Of a stretch of DNA of 64,000 nt, positions 1-8,115 are shown piece by piece (the first letter of the stretch is position 1; every line of letters starts with the position of its first letter). Below the pieces are notes generated by a model. The model had not been told where the DNA came from. It did no database searches and saw nothing but the letters and a program-made list of their open reading frames with translations. A program made the translations under genes and the position numbers. The stretch is from Burkholderiaceae bacterium (GTDB lineage Bacteria > Pseudomonadota > Gammaproteobacteria > Burkholderiales > Burkholderiaceae_E): NCBI GenBank assembly GCA_021463505.1, contig JAJTYR010000003.1, positions 1 to 64,000 on the forward strand, given 5' to 3'.

Positions 1-660
1 GCGGCGATGCGCGCCGCGATCGCGGCCGCGATGACGCGCTCGAAGCGCGAGATTCCGCACTACTACCTCGGCAGCGAGATCGAAGTCGAACACGCGCTGC
101 AATGGCTGGAGAACTTCAATGCGTCGCGCCCGCTCGCCGACCGGCTGCTGTTCGCGGCGCTGGCCTTGCGCGCCGTCGCGCTGGCGCTGCGCGCGGTGCC
201 CGACCTGAACGGCCAGTTCGTCGATGGCCGCTTTCGCCGCTCGGAGGCGATCCACGTCGGCGTGGTCACCGCGCTCAGGGGCGGCGGCGTGGTGGTGCCC
301 GCGGTGCACGACGCCGACCGGCTGACGCTGCCGGAGCTGATGGCCGCGCTGCGCGACGTGATCGCACGCGCCCGCAGCGGCCGCCTGCGCAGCTCCGACC
401 TCGCCGACTCGACGATCACGCTCACCCACCTCGGCGACCTGGGCGTCGAGACCGTCTACGGCGTGATCTATCCGCCGCAGGTCGCACTGGTCGGGCTCGG
501 CCGCGTGTTCCCCCGTGCGACGGTGCGCGACGGCGCGATCGTGGCCACACGCGTGGTCAACGCCACGCTCTCGGGCGACCACCGCGTCACCGACGGCCTC
601 GCCGGCGCGCGCTTCCTGGCGGCGCTGCGCGCGCGATTCGACGATCCGGAGGCACCGTGA
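1..660 (+). CDS. 2-oxoacid dehydrogenase E2 acyltransferase catalytic domain (5'-truncated by window)
   Basis: The frame is open from the first base, so only the C-terminal catalytic domain is present; any lipoyl and E1/E3-binding domains would lie upstream. The family moves an acyl group from lipoamide to CoA in pyruvate-type dehydrogenase complexes in the cytoplasm. The domain shows the conserved segment around PDLNGQF, and near the C terminus the catalytic motif HRVTDG (His codon at 580-582), which fits the HxxxDG signature of E2/CAT-fold enzymes. Its stop overlaps the start of the acyl carrier protein by 4 bp, so the two are probably translated together. Substrate (pyruvate or a branched-chain oxoacid) cannot be told from this fragment. 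Confidence 0.85.
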   Translation, partial: AAMRAAIAAAMTRSKREIPHYYLGSEIEVEHALQWLENFNASRPLADRLLFAALALRAVALALRAVPDLNGQFVDGRFRRSEAIHVGVVTALRGGGVVVPAVHDADRLTLPELMAALRDVIARARSGRLRSSDLADSTITLTHLGDLGVETVYGVIYPPQVALVGLGRVFPRATVRDGAIVATRVVNATLSGDHRVTDGLAGARFLAALRARFDDPEAP

Positions 661-914
661 GCACAACGCCGGAAACCATCCGGCAGGCGGTGATCGACAG
701 CGTCCGGGCGATCGCGCCCGAGGCGGACTTCGCTGCGCTCGACCCGCGCCGTCCGTTTCGCGAGGAGCTCGACCTCGACTCGTTCGACTTCCTGAACGTG
801 CTGATCGAGCTGCACGCGCGGCTCGGCGTCGAGATTCCCGAAGCCGACTACGGCAAGCTCGGGACGCTGGACGCGCTGCTCGGCTATCTGGCCGCGCGGC
901 TGGAATCGGCGTGA
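657..914 (+). CDS. stand-alone acyl carrier protein
   Basis: This 85-residue protein starts at GTG 657, overlapping the E2 stop as GTGA. It has the size, acidity and four-helix pattern of an acyl carrier protein. The phosphopantetheine attachment site is the DSFDF motif (Ser42), placed after an acidic ELDLD run as in ACPs. Such a protein carries acyl groups as thioesters. It is not next to fatty-acid synthesis genes; its neighbours are an E2 acyltransferase and nicotinate phosphoribosyltransferase. One inference is that it accepts acyl groups produced by the dehydrogenase complex. Its stop overlaps the next start by 4 bp. Confidence 0.8.
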   Translation: MSTTPETIRQAVIDSVRAIAPEADFAALDPRRPFREELDLDSFDFLNVLIELHARLGVEIPEADYGKLGTLDALLGYLAARLESA

Positions 915-2239
915 CCGCGCTGCTCACCGACCTGTACCAGCTCACGATGCTGCAGGCCTACCTGCACCGGGGGATGCTCGAGCCCGCGGTGTTCGAGCTG
1001 TTCGTGCGCAAGCTGCCCGGGCCGCGCAATTTCCTGGTCGCAGCCGGGCTGGAGCAGGCGCTCGAGTTCCTGGAAACGCTCGGGTTCACCGAACGGGAAA
1101 TCGACTGGCTGCAGTGCCAGGGCGGCTTCTCCGCCGGCCTGCTGGCACAACTGCGCGAGTTCCGCTTCACCGGCGACGTGGACGCGATGCCCGAAGGCAC
1201 CGTGTTCTTCCCCGACGAGCCGATCCTTCGCGTCACCGCGTCCCTGCCCCAGGCACAGCTGGTGGAGAGCCGCCTGCTGAACATCGTTCACCTGCAGACG
1301 CTGCTCGCCTCGAAGGCGGCGCGCATCGTGATCGCCGGCGGCGGGCGCCAGCTGGTCGATTTCGGCATGCGTCGCGCGCACGGCGCCGAGGCCGCGCTGT
1401 TCGCGTCGCGCGCATCGTGGCTGGCCGGCTTCGACGGCACCGCGACCGCCGGGGCCGGCTTGCGCTACGGCATCCCGGTCTTCGGGACCATGGCGCATTC
1501 CTTCGTCCAGGCGCATCGCAGCGAGCGCGAGGCATTCGAGAACTTCGCCCGCGCGCGGCCGAAGCGGGCGGTGATGCTCGTGGACACCTACGACACCGAG
1601 GCGGCCGTGGCCAGGGTGATCGAACTGTACCCGGTACTGGCTGCCGACGGCATCCGGATCGCCGGTGTGCGGCTCGACAGCGGCGACCTCGGCGCGCACG
1701 CGAAAACGGTGCGCGCGATGCTCGACGCCGCCGGCCTGAAGGAGATGATCGTCTTCGCCAGCGGCAACCTCGACGAGCACCGGATCCGGCGCCTGCTCGC
1801 CGACGGCGCGCCGATCGACGGCTTCGGGGTCGGTACCGCGCTCGATACTTCCAGCGACGCGCCCACGATCGACGCCGTCTACAAGCTGCAGTCGTACGCC
1901 GGCGTCGCGCGCCGCAAGCGCTCCGAAGGCAAGGCGACCTGGCCCGGCATCAAGCAGGTCTGGCGGCGTCACGACGAGCACGGCCGCATCGCCGGCGACC
2001 GGGTCGGGCTGGCCGACGAGGCGCCCCACGGCGAGCCGCTGCTGCAGCCGTGCATGCGCGCCGGGCGCCGGCTGCCGACGATGCCCACGCTGGACGAGGC
2101 GCGCGCGCATTGCCGCGCCCAGCTGGCGCGCCTGCCCGAGGCGCTGCGTGCGCTCGAGCCGGCGCCGGCGGCCTATCCGGTCGAGATATCCGGACGGCTT
2201 CGCGAGCTGGCGCGCGAGGTCGACGCCGCCACTTCCTGA
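911..2239 (+). CDS. pncB: nicotinate phosphoribosyltransferase
   Basis: 442 residues, starting at GTG 911 (GTGA overlap with the ACP stop); this start gives the usual N terminus ALLTDLYQLTM. The family makes nicotinate mononucleotide from nicotinate and PRPP, with ATP hydrolysis, in the Preiss-Handler NAD salvage route. Recognisable blocks are VDTYDTE, VRLDSGDLG, FASGNLDE and GFGVGTAL, which line the phosphoribosyl-binding pocket. Length is normal for the family. A PRPP-synthetase-like gene lies 1.1 kb downstream on the other strand and could supply its co-substrate; that link is inference. Confidence 0.92.
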   Translation: MTALLTDLYQLTMLQAYLHRGMLEPAVFELFVRKLPGPRNFLVAAGLEQALEFLETLGFTEREIDWLQCQGGFSAGLLAQLREFRFTGDVDAMPEGTVFFPDEPILRVTASLPQAQLVESRLLNIVHLQTLLASKAARIVIAGGGRQLVDFGMRRAHGAEAALFASRASWLAGFDGTATAGAGLRYGIPVFGTMAHSFVQAHRSEREAFENFARARPKRAVMLVDTYDTEAAVARVIELYPVLAADGIRIAGVRLDSGDLGAHAKTVRAMLDAAGLKEMIVFASGNLDEHRIRRLLADGAPIDGFGVGTALDTSSDAPTIDAVYKLQSYAGVARRKRSEGKATWPGIKQVWRRHDEHGRIAGDRVGLADEAPHGEPLLQPCMRAGRRLPTMPTLDEARAHCRAQLARLPEALRALEPAPAAYPVEISGRLRELAREVDAATS

Positions 2240-2254
2240 GCCCGGGCACGAGCG

Positions 2255-3316
2255 ATGCGCGATTCCGGCGCGGCCAGGTTCGAGGATCCGGGCACCGAGG
2301 CGCGGCTCGGTTTCCTGATGTCGCGCGCCGCGCACGGCGCCGACCCGGCCGCCGCGCAACTGATCGAGACGCACATGTCGTGGGTCATCGTCGCCGGCGA
2401 ACGCGTGCTGAAGATGAAGAAGGCGGTGCGCTACCCGTTCCTCGATTTCTCCACGCCGCAACTGCGCGAGCGCAACTGCCGCGAGGAGCTGCGACTGAAC
2501 CGCCGTCTCGCGCCAGAGGTCTACCTGGGGCTGCTCGCGCTGCAGTGGGACGAAGGCCGCTTCGCGCTGCTGCCCGAGGAGCGGCTGCCTGCCCCGGGGA
2601 CCACGATCGACTGGCTGGTGCTGATGCGCCGGCTGCCCGCCGAACGGATGCTCGACCGCGTGATCGCGGCCGGTGCGCTGCGGGCCGAGGGCATCGACGC
2701 GGTGATCGCGTTGCTCGCCCGCTTCTATCGCGACGCCGCGCGCACCACCCTGGGGCCGGACGCCTACCTCGCGCGCTTTCGCCGCGAGCAGGCGATCAAT
2801 CGCGCGCTGCTGCTGCAACCGCGCTTTGCCGGGCTGGACGCGGGCCCGCCGCTCGATCGGCTCGATGCGGCGATCGAGGCGCGGGCGCAGATGCTGTGCA
2901 AGCGCGTGGCGGGCGGCCATGTCGTCGACGGACACGGCGACCTGCGGCCCGAGCACGTCTGCCTGAACGATCCTCCGGAGATCATCGACTGCCTGGAGTT
3001 CAGCGCCGAGCTGCGGCAGGTCGATCCGTTCGACGAACTGGCCTACCTCGGGCTCGAATGCGCGGTCGCAGGCGCGCCCTGGGTCGCACAACAGCTGTTC
3101 GACGGCGTCGCCGCGGCCCTCGGCGAGCGCCCGCCCGATGCGCTGATCCACCTCTACACCGCCAACCGGGCGGTATTGCGCGCACGGCTGGCCGTCGTGC
3201 ACCTGCTCGATCCCCAACCGCGCACGCCCGAGCGGTGGCTGCCGCTCGGCGGGCGCTATCTGGAACAGGCGGTGTCGGCGCTCGACGCGCTCGATCGCGC
3301 CGGCGACGCGCCGTAG
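2255..3316 (+). CDS. APH-fold (aminoglycoside phosphotransferase family) kinase, stand-alone
   Basis: 353 residues. The N-terminal lobe has the probable ATP-lysine region LKMKKAVRYPFLDF, followed by EELRLNRRLAP. The catalytic loop is HGDLRPEHV (His227, Asp229), and a second acidic motif IIDCLEF fits the metal-binding position. These are hallmarks of the APH/choline-kinase fold. The protein closely resembles the N-terminal half of the kinase at 8116-9738 (shared EELRLNRRLAP and HGDL), but lacks that protein's C-terminal P-loop domain. The substrate is unknown; the family name does not imply antibiotic resistance. It lies 15 bp after pncB and is probably cotranscribed. Confidence 0.75.
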   Translation: MRDSGAARFEDPGTEARLGFLMSRAAHGADPAAAQLIETHMSWVIVAGERVLKMKKAVRYPFLDFSTPQLRERNCREELRLNRRLAPEVYLGLLALQWDEGRFALLPEERLPAPGTTIDWLVLMRRLPAERMLDRVIAAGALRAEGIDAVIALLARFYRDAARTTLGPDAYLARFRREQAINRALLLQPRFAGLDAGPPLDRLDAAIEARAQMLCKRVAGGHVVDGHGDLRPEHVCLNDPPEIIDCLEFSAELRQVDPFDELAYLGLECAVAGAPWVAQQLFDGVAAALGERPPDALIHLYTANRAVLRARLAVVHLLDPQPRTPERWLPLGGRYLEQAVSALDALDRAGDAP

Positions 3317-3379
3317 CCGGACGCAAACGTCGCAGCCCGTGGCGCCGGGCCGGCTGCGTCGCCCCCGGGCGGCGTGCCT

Positions 3380-4330
3380 TCAGCCGGCCGCGTGCAGCCG
3401 CCGGATCGCCTGCGCGAACAGCGGCGCGCACGAGACGATGCGCAGCTTGCCGCGCACCGCCGCGTCGGACGGCAGCCGGAACGCGGGGACGCTGTCCGTC
3501 ACCGCGAGTCGTGCGATCGCGTCGTCGGCCAGCACTTCGGCAGCCTGCTCGATGAACAGGCCGTGGCCCGCGCAGGCCACGATCGACGCGGCGCCGGCGC
3601 CGCGCAGCGCAAGAGCCGCCTGCCGCATCGTCTCGCCGCTGCCGATCAGGTCGTCGAGCAGCAGCACGGTCGCGCCGGCCACGTCGCCGGCGACCAGACC
3701 GCGCGTGGACATCACACCGGCGCTGCGGCGCTTGTCGACCATCGCGAAACCGACCGGCGCCCCGCGCTGCTCCTCGAGCGCTTCACGCCACAGTTGCGCA
3801 CGCTTGACTCCGCCCGGATCGGGCGAGGCCACCGCCAGCGGGCCGCCGTCGGCGAGTTCCGCGACCAGCGGGCCGAAGGCACGATGCGCTTCGAGGCTGA
3901 TCGCCGGAATCCGGAAGGCGTTCTCGAACGCTGCGACGTTGTGCGCCTCGAGCACGACCAGCGCGTCGGTGCCGACCGCCTCGAACAGCTGCGCCACGTA
4001 GCGCAGGCCGACCGGGTCGTGCGGCTTCGTGCGGCGGTCCTTGCGCGCATAGGCGAGGTACGGAGCGACCGCGGTCACCCGCCGCGCGCCGTGGTCGCGC
4101 AACGTGGCGACGAAGGCCAGCAGGCGCCAGAGCTTGTCGTGCGGGCTGTCGAGCGGCCCCCCGTGCAGCCCGAGCACCACGCAGGCGTCGGCGCCGCCGA
4201 CGTCGACCAGCGGGCGCAACTTGCACTCCTCGTCGGCAAAGCGCCGCTCCTCGTGCGCGGCGATCTCCACGCCCAGCTCGCTCGCCAGCGCCGCCGCGAA
4301 CGCGCTGCCCGGTTCGAGGGAAAACAGCAT
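3380..4330 (-). CDS. ribose-phosphate pyrophosphokinase-like protein
   Basis: 316 residues; start ATG at 4330 overlaps the upstream DHH gene's stop by one base (TGATG). It has the two-lobe PRPP-synthetase architecture: YARKDRR near the ATP site, EAHN with the conserved His of this region, a VDKRR flexible-loop motif, and a PRPP-binding loop LLLDDLIGSGETM. The loop differs from the housekeeping VDDMIDTGGTL form, so this is a divergent paralogue rather than the main prs. Family role: making PRPP from ribose-5-phosphate and ATP. Its place next to nicotinate phosphoribosyltransferase and RNA-repair genes suggests a dedicated PRPP supply, which is inference. Confidence 0.8.
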   Translation of the reverse strand: MLFSLEPGSAFAAALASELGVEIAAHEERRFADEECKLRPLVDVGGADACVVLGLHGGPLDSPHDKLWRLLAFVATLRDHGARRVTAVAPYLAYARKDRRTKPHDPVGLRYVAQLFEAVGTDALVVLEAHNVAAFENAFRIPAISLEAHRAFGPLVAELADGGPLAVASPDPGGVKRAQLWREALEEQRGAPVGFAMVDKRRSAGVMSTRGLVAGDVAGATVLLLDDLIGSGETMRQAALALRGAGAASIVACAGHGLFIEQAAEVLADDAIARLAVTDSVPAFRLPSDAAVRGKLRIVSCAPLFAQAIRRLHAAG

Positions 4331-5373
4331 CACTTCGCATCCCCTCCCTTGACTGTCCGTGCGCCGGGCCGCGCCTGTGCGCCCCAGCGCATCCGGGCGA
4401 ATTCCTGCACGAATGCCTCGAAGCGGTCCGGGGCCATCGCGTCGATTCCGCCGGCTCGCTCCCGCCCGGCCCCTCCGAAGCGCCGGCACAACTCGTGCGC
4501 GCCACCCGGCGCCTCGATCGGTGTGCGTACGCTCACCGTCAGCGTGCCGTCGGCGCAGTGCCTGGCGACCGCGTGCGCGCGGGCGGGCGCCGCGCCGGCC
4601 AGTTCGTTGGCGAGGCTGCCGATCACGCGTCGGCTCCACGGCGCGTCGGGCAGCAGGTACACCGCTCCGGCATCTCCCTGCCACCACGGCGCCTGTTCCA
4701 TCGCCTCGGCGAGGTCCGCGCGCCGCAGCGCGTCGATCTCCTGCGCGACGGGCTCGCGCTCGAAGAACTCGAGCGGGTCGCGATAGCGCGCCAGCAACGG
4801 ATACAGGCGCGCCGGCGCGATGTGCACGTCACGCTCGTCGTCCCCATAGGCGTTGTAGTTGATCGCCTCGCCGAGCCTGCGCAGCCGCTCGCGCTCTCCG
4901 GGATCCAGGCCGACGTCCGCTGCGAGCCGCTCGGCGGCGCCGCGCAGGTTGTCGCCGAACGCACCAACCACTGCCCAGGCGCGAAACCGGCCGTGCAGCC
5001 AGCGGTCGACCAGCATGCTGGTGCACACCCCGCTGGCGAGGTCGATGTGGGCCTGCAGGCCCGGGTGTTCGGGCACCTCGCCGGCCGCGTGGTGATCGAA
5101 GTAGCGCACCCGCACGCCGCGATCGAGCAAACGCAGCAGCGCTTCCCGGTTGCGATCCATCGAGATGTCGCAGACGAGCACCTCGTCGCCAGCCTGCGCC
5201 GGCACGCGCCCGAGCAGCGTGATCTCGCGCTTGAGCCCGGTGACCAGCGTCGCCGCCGACGGTTCGTGCAGGCGCCACTGCACGACCGCGCACAGCCCGT
5301 CGGCGTCGCCGTTGCAGACGTCGAAGCGCCGCGCGGTGCGTCGGCTCTGCGCAGTCGTGTCGGTCGGATCCAT
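4330..5373 (-). CDS. DHH/DHHA1-family phosphoesterase
   Basis: 347 residues from ATG 5373 (an in-frame GTG at 5388 would add five residues). Three DHH-superfamily metal-binding motifs are visible in order: NGDADGL (Asp23, Asp25), VCDISMD, and FDHHAAGE. The C-terminal block RFGGAGRERAGG fits the glycine-rich DHHA1 substrate-binding domain. Relatives include RecJ, oligoribonuclease/pAp phosphatase NrnA and cyclic-dinucleotide phosphodiesterases. The compact two-domain layout is closest to the NrnA/GdpP-type catalytic core, so a small nucleotide or short RNA substrate is likely. It is translationally coupled to the PRPP-synthetase-like gene and divergent from archease-rtcB. Confidence 0.8.
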   Translation of the reverse strand: MDPTDTTAQSRRTARRFDVCNGDADGLCAVVQWRLHEPSAATLVTGLKREITLLGRVPAQAGDEVLVCDISMDRNREALLRLLDRGVRVRYFDHHAAGEVPEHPGLQAHIDLASGVCTSMLVDRWLHGRFRAWAVVGAFGDNLRGAAERLAADVGLDPGERERLRRLGEAINYNAYGDDERDVHIAPARLYPLLARYRDPLEFFEREPVAQEIDALRRADLAEAMEQAPWWQGDAGAVYLLPDAPWSRRVIGSLANELAGAAPARAHAVARHCADGTLTVSVRTPIEAPGGAHELCRRFGGAGRERAGGIDAMAPDRFEAFVQEFARMRWGAQARPGARTVKGGDAK

Positions 5374-5525
5374 GCGCGCATTGTGCACGCCTGCGACACC
5401 TCGGGCGGCACGACACCGTCCGCCCGATCCGGCTCCGTGTTGCGGCCGATCAACACACCGACGGGCTTCGAGAGCGATAACTCCACCGTGGGCCGGAGAC
5501 CCGGCCGCAGCAGCGAGTGCGGAAC

Positions 5526-5945
5526 ATGCAGGAGCACTGGGAACACTACGGGCACGACGCCGACATCGGCGTGCGCGGCATCGGCGCCACGCTGGCCGGT
5601 GCCTTCGAGCAGGCGGCGCTGGCGCTCACCGCGGTGATCACCGATCCGGACGGTGTCGAGCCGCGCGAAGCCGTCGAAATCGCCTGCGAGGCGCCGGACT
5701 CCGAGTTGCTGCTCGCGGAGTGGCTCAATGCGCTGGTCTACGAGATGGCGGTGCGGCGCATGCTGTTCGGGCGCTTCCGGGTCGAGATCGACGGCACGCG
5801 GCTGCGCGGACAGGCGCTGGGCGAACCCACGTCGGTGCCGCGCCATCGTCCGGCGGTCGAGGTGAAGGGCGCCACCTACACCAGCCTGCGCGTGGCACGC
5901 ACCAGCGACGGCGGCTGGCTGGCACAGACCGTGGTCGACGTCTGA
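5526..5945 (+). CDS. archease (RtcB cofactor)
   Basis: 139 residues. Start chosen at ATG 5526, which gives the family-like N terminus [15 protein letters not shown]; an in-frame GTG at 5517 would add three residues. Archease promotes guanylylation and multiple turnover of the RNA ligase RtcB. The signature His/Asp residues of the N-terminal HDADIG segment are visible, and the length is typical. It ends 20 bp before rtcB, so the two form a classic archease-rtcB pair. I found no convincing sigma-54 promoter upstream, unlike the RtcR-controlled rtcBA operon of enterobacteria. Confidence 0.9.
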   Translation: MQEHWEHYGHDADIGVRGIGATLAGAFEQAALALTAVITDPDGVEPREAVEIACEAPDSELLLAEWLNALVYEMAVRRMLFGRFRVEIDGTRLRGQALGEPTSVPRHRPAVEVKGATYTSLRVARTSDGGWLAQTVVDV

Positions 5946-5965
5946 CGCCCGCAGGAGGAATACGC

Positions 5966-7396
5966 ATGGACATCGGCGAACTGATCCAGCGCGGGCCCTG
6001 CGAATGGGAGATCCCGATGCACGGCACGATGCGCGTGCCGGCCATCGTCTACGGCAGCGAGGCGCTGGTCGCGGCCATGGACGACAAGGTGAAGGAGCAG
6101 GCCTGCAACGTCGCGACCCTGCCGGGTATCGTCCGCGCTTCCTTCGCAATGCCCGACGCCCACTGGGGGTACGGCTTTCCGATCGGTGGCGTTGCGGCCT
6201 TCGATCCCGACCAGGACGGCATCGTTTCGGCCGGAGGGGTCGGTTTCGATGTCTCGTGCGGCGTGCGCTGCCTGCTCACCGGACTGCCAGCCGAAGACAT
6301 CGTCGCGGTGCAGCGGCCGCTGGCCGATGCGCTGTTCGCGCGCATCCCGGCCGGTGTCGGCAGTACCGGTGCGATCCGGCTGGATGCGGCGCAGATGGAC
6401 GCGATGCTCGCGGGCGGCGCGCAATGGGCGGTCGAGCGCGGCTGGGGCATCCCCGCCGATCTCGCGCGCATCGAAGAGCGCGGCCGGATGCCGGGCGCCG
6501 AGCCTGCGCGCGTCTCGGCGATGGCGAAGAAGCGCCAGCGAGACGAAATGGGCACGCTGGGCAGCGGCAATCATTATCTCGAGGTGCAGCGCGTCGCAAC
6601 GATTTTCGATGCGCCGGCCGCCGCAGCCTTCGGGCTGCGCGAAGGCGACGCGGTCATCTCCATCCACTGCGGCTCGCGCGGTCTCGGCCACCAGATCGGC
6701 ACCGAGTACCTGCGCGAGATGGCGATTGCGGCCGCCGGCTTCGGCATCACGCTGCCCGACCGCGAACTGGCCTGCGCGCCGATCCGCTCCGCGCTGGGCG
6801 AGCGCTATCTCGGGGCCATGCGCGCGGCGATCAACTGCGCGCTCGCCAACCGCCAGATCCTCACGCACCTGACCCGCGAGGTGTTTGCCGACATCCTGCC
6901 GGCCGCGCGCCTGGCGTTGCTCTACGACGTGTCGCACAACACCTGCAAGTCCGAGACCCACTTCGTCGACGGCACGCCGCGCGCGCTCTACGTGCACCGC
7001 AAGGGCGCGACGCGCGCGCTCGGCCCCGGCCATCCCGACCTTCCCGAGGCGCTGCGGACAGCCGGCCAACCGGTGCTGATCGGCGGCTCGATGGGCACCG
7101 GCTCGTACGTGCTGGCCGGCACCACGCGCTCGGAGGCCCTCGCCTTCTCGTCGGCCTGCCACGGGGCCGGCCGCGCGATGAGCCGAAACCAGGCCGCATC
7201 GCGCTGGCGCGGCCGCAAGGTGGTCGACGACCTGGCCGCGCGCGGCATCCTGGTGCGCAGCCCCTCCTCGCGCGGCATCGCCGAAGAAGCACCCGGCGCC
7301 TACAAGGACGTCTCCGAAGTGGTCGACGCTTCCGACGCCGCAGGGCTCGCACGCAAGGTGGCCCGGGTCGAGCCGCTCGTCTGCATCAAGGGGTAG
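5966..7396 (+). CDS. rtcB: RNA-splicing ligase RtcB
   Basis: 476 residues, start ATG 5966 with a strong ribosome-binding site AGGAGG at 5953-5958. RtcB joins RNA 2',3'-cyclic phosphate or 3'-phosphate ends to 5'-OH ends using GTP and Mn2+. Metal and active-site motifs are intact: DVSCGVRC, GSGNHYLEV, HCGSRGLGHQ, YDVSHNTCK, and SACHGAGR, whose His is the GMP acceptor in characterised RtcB proteins. Length fits the long bacterial/archaeal-type RtcB. With archease immediately upstream this is a complete RNA-repair module. In bacteria it acts on cleaved tRNA or rRNA after stress; here the target is unknown. Confidence 0.95.
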   Translation: MDIGELIQRGPCEWEIPMHGTMRVPAIVYGSEALVAAMDDKVKEQACNVATLPGIVRASFAMPDAHWGYGFPIGGVAAFDPDQDGIVSAGGVGFDVSCGVRCLLTGLPAEDIVAVQRPLADALFARIPAGVGSTGAIRLDAAQMDAMLAGGAQWAVERGWGIPADLARIEERGRMPGAEPARVSAMAKKRQRDEMGTLGSGNHYLEVQRVATIFDAPAAAAFGLREGDAVISIHCGSRGLGHQIGTEYLREMAIAAAGFGITLPDRELACAPIRSALGERYLGAMRAAINCALANRQILTHLTREVFADILPAARLALLYDVSHNTCKSETHFVDGTPRALYVHRKGATRALGPGHPDLPEALRTAGQPVLIGGSMGTGSYVLAGTTRSEALAFSSACHGAGRAMSRNQAASRWRGRKVVDDLAARGILVRSPSSRGIAEEAPGAYKDVSEVVDASDAAGLARKVARVEPLVCIKG

Positions 7397-7439
7397 GCGC
7401 ATCGCCTGCCGGCGAGGCGCTGCCCAATGCTCCCAGAGG

Positions 7440-7504
7440 GATCATTGTAAATTATAATTATTTTCAGAATATTAGAATATATAGTTAAAGTTATACATCA
7501 TTTC
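7440..7504. promoter_or_regulatory. AT-rich island upstream of a decayed gene
   Basis: These 65 bp are strongly AT-rich inside an otherwise very GC-rich region (for example runs AATTATAATTATTTT and TTAGAATATATAG). Several overlapping TATAAT-like hexamers occur on both strands, so a promoter or a nucleoid-protein (H-NS-like) site is possible. It lies directly before the GTG start of the alpha/beta hydrolase pseudogene and may be a remnant of acquired DNA. Confidence 0.4.
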
Positions 7505-8106
7505 GTGAAACATCGACTGGCGCTGGCCGTCGTCATCACGGCGCTGGCAACGGCCTGGTTCGTCCGCTCGATCTTCGAACGCGATTCCGCCCTCGCCGTC
7601 GAACAGGCGGCCCAGGGTAGCGTCGTCGCCGCGACGCGCTGCGGCCCGATCGAGTATCAGGACGCCGGCCAGGGCCGGCCACTGCTGGTCGTGCACGGCA
7701 GCGGCGGCGGGCACGGCCAGGGCACGGCCTTTGCACGCGATCTGACGCAACGCGGCTTCCGCGTCATCGCCCTCTCCCGCTTCGGCGACCTGCGTACGCC
7801 GATGCCACGCGATGCGTCGCCGACCGCCCAGGCCCTGGCACAGACGTGTCTGCTCGACACACTGGGCGTGCCGCGGGTCGCCGTGACTGGCCTGTCGGCC
7901 GACGCGCCGTCGGCCGTGCAGATGGCGATCCGCAATCCGGAACGTGTCGACGCCCTGGCACTGGTCGTGCCGATCGCCTGCAAGCCGCAAGGCGTAGCCG
8001 ACCCGACGCCGCCGGCGCCGTCTCGCGGCGGGCACCTGCCGGGGGGCACGGCGACCCCGTGCTCGAGGCAATCATCGAGCACCTGGACCGGGCGCGCGGG
8101 CGATGA
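7505..8106 (+). pseudogene. alpha/beta hydrolase, internally deleted and frameshifted
   Basis: The first about 160 codons read as an alpha/beta hydrolase with an N-terminal membrane anchor (residues 4-18), an oxyanion-region VVHGSGGG and a nucleophile elbow GLSAD. After ADPTPPAPS the sequence jumps to GGHLPGG, which resembles the segment carrying the catalytic His near the end of the family. The intervening portion, which should include the catalytic acid, is missing. Directly after, a run of six G (8041-8046) leaves the frame; one more G would restore GGHGDPVLEAIIEHLDRA and a stop at 8104-8106. Without it the frame runs on as antisense of the next gene. I read this as a pseudogene; a sequencing error would explain only the frameshift, not the deletion. 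Confidence 0.6.
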
Positions 8107-8115
8107 CGCCGCGTT

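Noticed and set aside
884-3217. Long minus-strand open frame of 777 codons opposite pncB and the APH-fold kinase
   Set aside because: Its sequence is low-complexity Arg/Gln/Ala without any family motif, and both genes on the other strand are clear. It is an effect of high GC in the third codon position.
2255-3316. Aminoglycoside resistance gene
   Set aside because: Only the APH fold is supported. The relatives are kinases of unknown substrate and nothing in the context suggests resistance.
5389-5525. Sigma-54 promoter for archease-rtcB
   Set aside because: No GG/GC pair with the -24/-12 spacing of TGGCAC-N5-TTGC was found, and no RtcR gene is in the window.
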